Position numbers and translations under genes: made by a program | The notes under the pieces: generated by a model | What the model was told of the DNA's origin: nothing | Databases searched by the model: none | What the model saw: only the letters and a program-made list of their open reading frames with translations | Source of the DNA: Sphingobacteriales bacterium 44-15 | Lineage (GTDB): Bacteria > Bacteroidota > Bacteroidia > Chitinophagales > Chitinophagaceae | Assembly: GCA_001899685.1 (NCBI GenBank) | Contig: MKWG01000043.1 | Span: forward strand, 124,001-188,000 | Direction of reading: 5' to 3' | Length of the DNA stretch: 64,000 nucleotides | In this document: piece after piece, positions 59,090-64,000 of the stretch | How positions within the stretch are numbered: position 1 is the stretch's first letter | Layout of the letters: each line of letters starts with the position of its first letter

Positions 59090-59156
59090 GGTGAATAGTG
59101 AATGGTGAACAGGCAAACGTGAAACGTCAAAGGTAAGAGGTGAAATTCACCATTGC
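59090..59156. repeat. GTGAATGGTGAA word cluster
   Basis: Words AGTGAATGGTGAAC, AACGTGAAACGTCAAAG and GGTGAAATTCACC form imperfect pairs in the 81-base gap. GGTGAA and TTCACC make a six-bp stem with a one-base loop near 59139-59151. The same words recur at 46.5 and 47.6 kb. Confidence 0.55.
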
Positions 59157-62100
59157 CTACTGCCCACTACCCCATGCAACATGAGACGCTATCTTAAACG
59201 ATGCCCCTTCTTCAAAATCATAAAAATATGCCTGAGGGGTACTTCCCGGTGCAGTTGCGCTTCCTTCCTTTTCTTTCGCGGATCCGCTTACAAATGTTAC
59301 AGGGCCACAAAAGATCTTTGTCAGCTTGCCTTCCTTTTGGACATCATGGATCCTGTAGCTTGCATCACGCTCTCCTTTGGTTTCAATAGTGATCTGTTCT
59401 CCTATAGAGCGCTTGTCTACAGGCAGCTTTGCATCCACTAACAGCCAGCCTTCACCACTAAATCCCTTATCCATTTTGATGATCTTACCTTCAATTGTGC
59501 CGGCAGATCTTAATTTCATTTTACCATATATAAGTGATGAGCCATTGATCAGGATCGCCTTATCAGCTTTATTATCTTTCTCTTCTATGTAGCCAATGGT
59601 TCCATTCATTACCACACCATTTGGCAGCTTAACCACATTTTCGGATGATGGATTGTACAACAGGTAATCAGTATGCCCATCCGTTTTCTCCACCTTAATT
59701 ATAATGGCTGCTCCGTCGCCTTTATCCAGGCGCTGCACAGATGTAATAAAAGGCTTACCCCGGTAAGGTTCAAAAACGGAAACGAAACTGCTGTTCAGGT
59801 CAGCGCCGGAACGATGCATCAATACATAGCTAAGCGTCTTTGGATTGCCGGGTTTATTTTGCGGGGGATCACCGTCTGCAAGCGCTACATCATTGCAGGA
59901 AGTCATCGCATGCATACGAAGATGAATATCGTCTTTCCCTGTTATTCCCCGGTATCCATCCTCTGCCTTCCAGTCTATCACAAATGCAGAAGGAGGAGCC
60001 GCATCTTTTTTTACATTGTATAAAAAAGAATATCCTACAGGAAAATCCCTGGCGGCTGTACCTTTTGAAACATCTACGCCGGCATACGTGCCTTTATCCT
60101 GATCCTGTAATTTCAGCCCGTTAGCAGTGACCTCACCCGGGGGTCCATGAAAGCTGAAAACATGATCATGTCCTCCCTTTATGCTGAAAACGTCTATAAC
60201 ATAAGCATTGCTGTCAATGCTATTACTATTAGAACTACCTACCAGGAACATGGTACGGGTGTATTCTTTTATACCCGGGTAAGCCTTTTTCCCATCCAGT
60301 TCAAATACGCCAAAACCTTTCAGTTGGGTAAAGAGCCGTGTATACCCGCCCCAGACAGACACCTGCGGCTGTTGATCAACCATGACGGTATTATGTGAAA
60401 TGGTGCTCCTCGTCCATTCTGTGGTACTGGGAATATTAGTCGCAAACTCGGGATAGCCCTGGTCCGGAGCCAGCCAGTGTCCGAAAGCAAACAGGTCAAA
60501 ATTGAGAAGATCGCGGTGCGCATGCATTTTGGTACGCCCGTAATTATTGGCGATGGCAATGCCTGACGCGCCGTTGCCTGATTCGAGCAGGGCCAAGCCG
60601 AAGCCACTCATAAGATAACCTGCTGCCGGCCGTGGTCCCGCGCTTTCTCCAATTTGTTGTATCTCCCGGTTCACTGCTTCCGGGTCTTTAGAAAAGATAT
60701 CCAAGCCAAGTCCTTTTGCCGAATAACCATTGGCGCGGTAGGCTGCAACAGCAATAGCCGGATCGCGGGTATACAGGTAACCCGTCGCCATAAAACCCGG
60801 ATCGGCAGCCTGCATATTTACTAACCCTGTTGATCCGGCATCCCCGATATTAGGAATAGCTTTACCCAGGGCTGCCATACGATAGGCGACTGTATAGGCA
60901 TTTTTAAATTGTGGAAAATCACGGAAAATATTGTGGTTAGTATAAGCCGGGTAATCCCTGAGAAGAGCTGCCAGCGTGGAAACCTGTCTTCCCCAGATAA
61001 ATGCATACCCCGGCGCGCCCTCATCGGAAGTACCATCCCTGTCAAAACGATTGATCATTAATTCCGTAATGGCTCCCCCGTCGGGAGCAAACAGCCAGTC
61101 GAGCCATTGCGTGGTCAAAGGATCTGTATTTAACGCAATAGCGCAGGTTGCCAGAGTAAGCTGGTGCATACCCTGGTTGCCGCGGATCTGCAGGGACAGC
61201 ACCGCTTTAAATGCAGTCTTCAGTATACCGTCATCCACATTGGCTACAAACAAGTCTCTCGTGCCTTTGGGGTCAGGTAACTTATATTTTTCCGACTGAT
61301 GCTTCAGGAATGCATACAGCGAAGGATCATTTTGGGTCCCGCTCAGTATCTTATCATAAGCATCTGCAAATTTTTGCACCACACCAGTTTCCCAGATTGA
61401 CCCTTCTATTTTTCCACGTCCCGAACCTCCGTCCGAATGATACCATCCACGGTCAGCATAAGGCTTCCAATCCATAGAAGGGTAAACATCGGCGATCCTG
61501 TCTAACAGGATCGCGGCTTTATGTGCATACCGCTGGTCGCCGGTATAAAGAAAGGCATCTGCAAGCGCAGCCAGCCCGTCGTTGATATACATCCAGTATT
61601 TCCATGTATAGTATCCTATATATTTATAAGCTCGGCCGTTGTGAACATAGCCAAAGCCGTTGTCCACACCAAATTTGTGCAAAGGATCTTTAGGATCGGG
61701 ATGGGCGGTATTGAACAATAAGCTGGTATCGCCCTTTGCAGGGTTGAACAATCCATACCCGTCAATAGCGCTTTGATAATATTTACCAAAATCATTGGTG
61801 GGAAAAACAGATCCGCAGGAAGGACAGGTCAATTTCCAGGGTTTATTTTCGAAGTCGGGATCATAGGGATAATTTCCGTATTTGAAAATCTTATCACCGC
61901 AAACAATACATCCGACAAACTTAGGACCGGCAGCAAATTTATCGTACGCTACATCTATAGTCCTCGGCAGATCCTGGCCCGGGACCATCATCCACAGCGC
62001 TTCATCCGTTCTGGCCAGCCATGGCTTTGCTTTTTCAACAGCCGCATTTAATTGCTGCTTCGCCCATTCATATTTACGGCAATTATTCCTGAGATTGGTA

Positions 62101-62216
62101 ATACGCTCTTCTGAATAATGACCTCCATATATACGGGTCGCATATACATTACCGGCTGCAGATACCAACAATAACCCTACCCATATTAACCTTAATATAT
62201 ACACTCTTTTAGTCAT
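59157..62216 (-). CDS. Heparinase II/III-type polysaccharide lyase with four-cysteine insert
   Basis: The 1019-residue exported protein (signal MTKRVYILRLIWVGLLLVSA) has an N-terminal alpha-toroid with WKPYADRGWYHSDGGSGRGK and a heparinase II/III beta-sandwich. The latter contains KMHAHRDLLNFDLFAFGHWL near residue 563 and SHNTVMVDQ near 609. These carry the His and Tyr residues used for uronic-acid beta-elimination. Residues about 102 to 134 contain CIVC and CPSC, a possible metal knuckle not part of the lyase core. Members act on heparin-like, alginate or other uronate polymers; the substrate is not known. It begins seven bases after the stop of the next lyase gene (62224), so the two are in one operon. 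Confidence 0.9.
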   Translation of the reverse strand: MTKRVYILRLIWVGLLLVSAAGNVYATRIYGGHYSEERITNLRNNCRKYEWAKQQLNAAVEKAKPWLARTDEALWMMVPGQDLPRTIDVAYDKFAAGPKFVGCIVCGDKIFKYGNYPYDPDFENKPWKLTCPSCGSVFPTNDFGKYYQSAIDGYGLFNPAKGDTSLLFNTAHPDPKDPLHKFGVDNGFGYVHNGRAYKYIGYYTWKYWMYINDGLAALADAFLYTGDQRYAHKAAILLDRIADVYPSMDWKPYADRGWYHSDGGSGRGKIEGSIWETGVVQKFADAYDKILSGTQNDPSLYAFLKHQSEKYKLPDPKGTRDLFVANVDDGILKTAFKAVLSLQIRGNQGMHQLTLATCAIALNTDPLTTQWLDWLFAPDGGAITELMINRFDRDGTSDEGAPGYAFIWGRQVSTLAALLRDYPAYTNHNIFRDFPQFKNAYTVAYRMAALGKAIPNIGDAGSTGLVNMQAADPGFMATGYLYTRDPAIAVAAYRANGYSAKGLGLDIFSKDPEAVNREIQQIGESAGPRPAAGYLMSGFGLALLESGNGASGIAIANNYGRTKMHAHRDLLNFDLFAFGHWLAPDQGYPEFATNIPSTTEWTRSTISHNTVMVDQQPQVSVWGGYTRLFTQLKGFGVFELDGKKAYPGIKEYTRTMFLVGSSNSNSIDSNAYVIDVFSIKGGHDHVFSFHGPPGEVTANGLKLQDQDKGTYAGVDVSKGTAARDFPVGYSFLYNVKKDAAPPSAFVIDWKAEDGYRGITGKDDIHLRMHAMTSCNDVALADGDPPQNKPGNPKTLSYVLMHRSGADLNSSFVSVFEPYRGKPFITSVQRLDKGDGAAIIIKVEKTDGHTDYLLYNPSSENVVKLPNGVVMNGTIGYIEEKDNKADKAILINGSSLIYGKMKLRSAGTIEGKIIKMDKGFSGEGWLLVDAKLPVDKRSIGEQITIETKGERDASYRIHDVQKEGKLTKIFCGPVTFVSGSAKEKEGSATAPGSTPQAYFYDFEEGASFKIASHVAWGSGQ

Positions 62217-62223
62217 TGTATAA

Positions 62224-64000
62224 CTATGGTTTTTTTGATTTTGTTACGAATAAAGTATAACGTAATGGCCCGTCGTGCTGGTCCTGCGGGAAAGTATAAA
62301 ACCGCACATTGCCATTCTCATCCAATGTAAATCCGGGATCATCTTTTAATTCCAACCTATTTGCATGAACCGAATTAACAGGACAATAATAAGTTCCTCC
62401 ATCTGAAAAATCCAACCGGATATAATTCACTTCAGGCACTGGTTTATCTAACCACAGACTCCATTTTCCCTCTCTATTATCCAATGATTTTATCTTTCCG
62501 GTAAGCGTTGTGCCTGATGCATATTTCCAGCCGGCAGATGAAGTAACTGCAACCGCTTCTTCATTCAGGCTAATATGATCTTCAATGGTCTTCCCGTTCA
62601 GCTTATAGCGTACTACTATCACTTTGCCTTCCATCTTTACCGATTCAATCCAGGGAGCATTGCGAAAGGGTTCATGAACTGCTATAAAAGCAGATGAGCC
62701 GCCTGAATGACGTTGCATGATCCCGTTGCTCATATAGTCATCCAGCTTGTTGTCATCTTCATTAGCACGCCGCACAGACGGTGCACGGAAGCGGAAGACT
62801 TCAGTTCCGGGTTCAGACAGGATATGAGAACATAATCCTGCGCTGTCATAGCGCCAGGTTGCTGTCCAAGACGCTATAGCCGCACCCTTTTTTATATCCC
62901 GGAGATACGCATAAGCATGAAAGCGTTTCGGGTTTGTGTCGGATTGTGTTTTAGGCGCTTCCCTGCCACCCCATGCCGGCACTAAAGTCTCCAATGGCTG
63001 ATCCAGCGCAATACTGGTATGAAGCGTCCCTTCCTCCTCACACATTCCATGCAAAAACCAGTCATGCTGCTGCCCGCCTTTTACATCAAAGCAGTCCACT
63101 ACATAATCAAAACCGGCAGATGCATGCACCATTACCAATCTTCTCCGGTATACATCAGCAATTGCATAGGCCGGAGAGGCATCTATATCTACTACCTTAA
63201 CATGAGGATCTTTGTCGTCATAAAATTTCAATCTTCCGGTTACCGGCTTTTTCATTGAGCCTGCGTCCTGGACCTTCTGGTCAATCACAACAGTATTATG
63301 GGATGCCGTATGAATAGTCCACCCCCTGTATTTTGAATGGGTATACCCGATATCAGAAAGCAGCTCACGGCCTGCGGCATACAAAATAATAGCGCCATTG
63401 TCATAATGCGAATGGCCATAGTTACCGCTCCAGTTCACATTCAGCATCACCTGGTTTTCTCCCTGTCCTGTGCCTGTTGCTGCATTGCCTAAAGCAGGCC
63501 AAAGCCTTGATATTGTACTGTCCGCCTTTTTGCCCCTGGTATATCCAAACTTCCAATCGTATCCCCATGTATCGTTAACAGGGATTTTCCGCCCATTGGG
63601 CAACACATCTTCACTGTTGACCCGGAGGGCTTTCTCATAGAGAGCGGTTTCTTTACTTAAATCCGGGTGATCAAAGCGCTCCCCTTTCCAGTCAGCAGGG
63701 TCCACATAGCCTTCAAGCGCTTTCACTACCATTTCCAGGCTCTTTATCGTCATGTCGTGATAGGAAGGCGTTCCTTCTTTCCACCATCCGTCGGCAAAAA
63801 ATCCTTTGGGAAAAAATTCCCTGAAACGCTTCACCGCTTCATGCACCATTACAGGATTCTCCAAAATGCGGCCCACCCGTATCATCTCAGCATACATGCC
63901 GGGAGATTTATTAGAATATTCTTCCGGATTGGCGGTAGTGAAGTCATAACCCAATTGCAGCAGATCACGGGCTATCCGTTCATCCGTTCCGGGGCCAATG
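62224..64000 (-). CDS. Heparinase II/III-type lyase (partial, N-terminus beyond window)
   Basis: The frame is open to the right edge, where it reads IGPGTDERIARDLLQLGYDF upstream of a TTG at 63954, so the true start is outside. The part seen, 591 codons, has GHSHYDNGAIILYAAGRELL (near 63400) and HTASHNTVVIDQ (near 63300), the same catalytic blocks as the following gene. FRAPSVRRANEDDN and a C-terminal sandwich ending FTLDENGNVRFYTFPQDQHD complete it. The two lyases are tandem and probably have complementary substrates or cleavage modes. The lyase class is clear; the substrate is not. The stop codon is seven bases before the next start. Confidence 0.9.
   Translation of the reverse strand, partial: IGPGTDERIARDLLQLGYDFTTANPEEYSNKSPGMYAEMIRVGRILENPVMVHEAVKRFREFFPKGFFADGWWKEGTPSYHDMTIKSLEMVVKALEGYVDPADWKGERFDHPDLSKETALYEKALRVNSEDVLPNGRKIPVNDTWGYDWKFGYTRGKKADSTISRLWPALGNAATGTGQGENQVMLNVNWSGNYGHSHYDNGAIILYAAGRELLSDIGYTHSKYRGWTIHTASHNTVVIDQKVQDAGSMKKPVTGRLKFYDDKDPHVKVVDIDASPAYAIADVYRRRLVMVHASAGFDYVVDCFDVKGGQQHDWFLHGMCEEEGTLHTSIALDQPLETLVPAWGGREAPKTQSDTNPKRFHAYAYLRDIKKGAAIASWTATWRYDSAGLCSHILSEPGTEVFRFRAPSVRRANEDDNKLDDYMSNGIMQRHSGGSSAFIAVHEPFRNAPWIESVKMEGKVIVVRYKLNGKTIEDHISLNEEAVAVTSSAGWKYASGTTLTGKIKSLDNREGKWSLWLDKPVPEVNYIRLDFSDGGTYYCPVNSVHANRLELKDDPGFTLDENGNVRFYTFPQDQHDGPLRYTLFVTKSKKP

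Overview
The window looks like a chromosome segment of a Bacteroidota bacterium, most likely of the family Chitinophagaceae (inference). Supporting signs are a SusC/SusD pair whose SusC has an N-terminal STN domain, a DUF5686 outer-membrane protein, a free-standing GldM C-terminal-like domain, many Tat-type SRRxF leaders, and promoter elements of the Bacteroidota type (TAxxTTTG at -7) upstream of several genes. No rRNA, tRNA, CRISPR array, transposase or phage gene was seen.

Left part (1-30.3 kb). This is mostly core and housekeeping content on both strands: a partial DUF5686 protein, a penicillin-acylase-type Ntn hydrolase, a DEAD-box helicase, a RelE/ParE toxin-antitoxin pair inside a repeat-rich stretch, miaE, a Gfo/Idh/MocA oxidoreductase, glmS, a cation/proton antiporter, a lipoprotein alpha/beta hydrolase with a strikingly well-defined promoter and operator, tex, an exonuclease/GIY-YIG fusion, a 34-residue membrane microprotein, valS, a porin plus ammonium transporter pair, a LuxR-GAF regulator with a cupin, a ribosome hibernation factor, and a DoxX-like membrane protein with an ECF sigma factor. 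Between 4.8 and 8.5 kb there is a small family of dispersed, hairpin-forming repeats. One of them appears to have truncated a lipoprotein gene.

Right part (30.5-64 kb). Eighteen genes lie on the minus strand with no opposing gene and no recognisable regulator. Read in the direction of transcription they are: two heparinase II/III-type lyases (the first cut by the window edge), a beta-propeller protein, a nitrilase-type amidase, a Tat-exported amidohydrolase, a neutral-ceramidase-like amidase, then SusC, SusD, a DUF5017 lipoprotein, a second ceramidase-like enzyme, a DUF1080 (3-keto-glycoside hydrolase-type) lipoprotein, a dehydrogenase-type beta-propeller/HEAT/cytochrome c protein, a third ceramidase-like enzyme with an extra C-terminal domain, a glycoside-hydrolase-like protein, an esterase-SGNH-Kelch fusion, a second amidohydrolase, a second dehydrogenase-type propeller without haem, and a HiPIP-like iron-sulfur protein. 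This is the best candidate for an undescribed system. It would be an exported catabolic locus that takes up a glycan or glycoconjugate through SusCD, opens uronic-acid linkages with heparinase-type lyases, removes N-acyl or ester groups, and may oxidise sugars in the periplasm so that a DUF1080 enzyme can cleave the 3-keto product. The substrate is not determined by the sequence.

A second theme is non-coding structure. More than ten intergenic gaps contain imperfect hairpins built from a few recurring words (forms of GTGAGACGTGAAA, GCTGATA, GTGAATGGTGAA and ACTTACCACTT), usually directly after a minus-strand stop codon. There is also a 32-bp perfect palindrome next to the beta-propeller stop codon, and a possible antisense RNA over the susC start.
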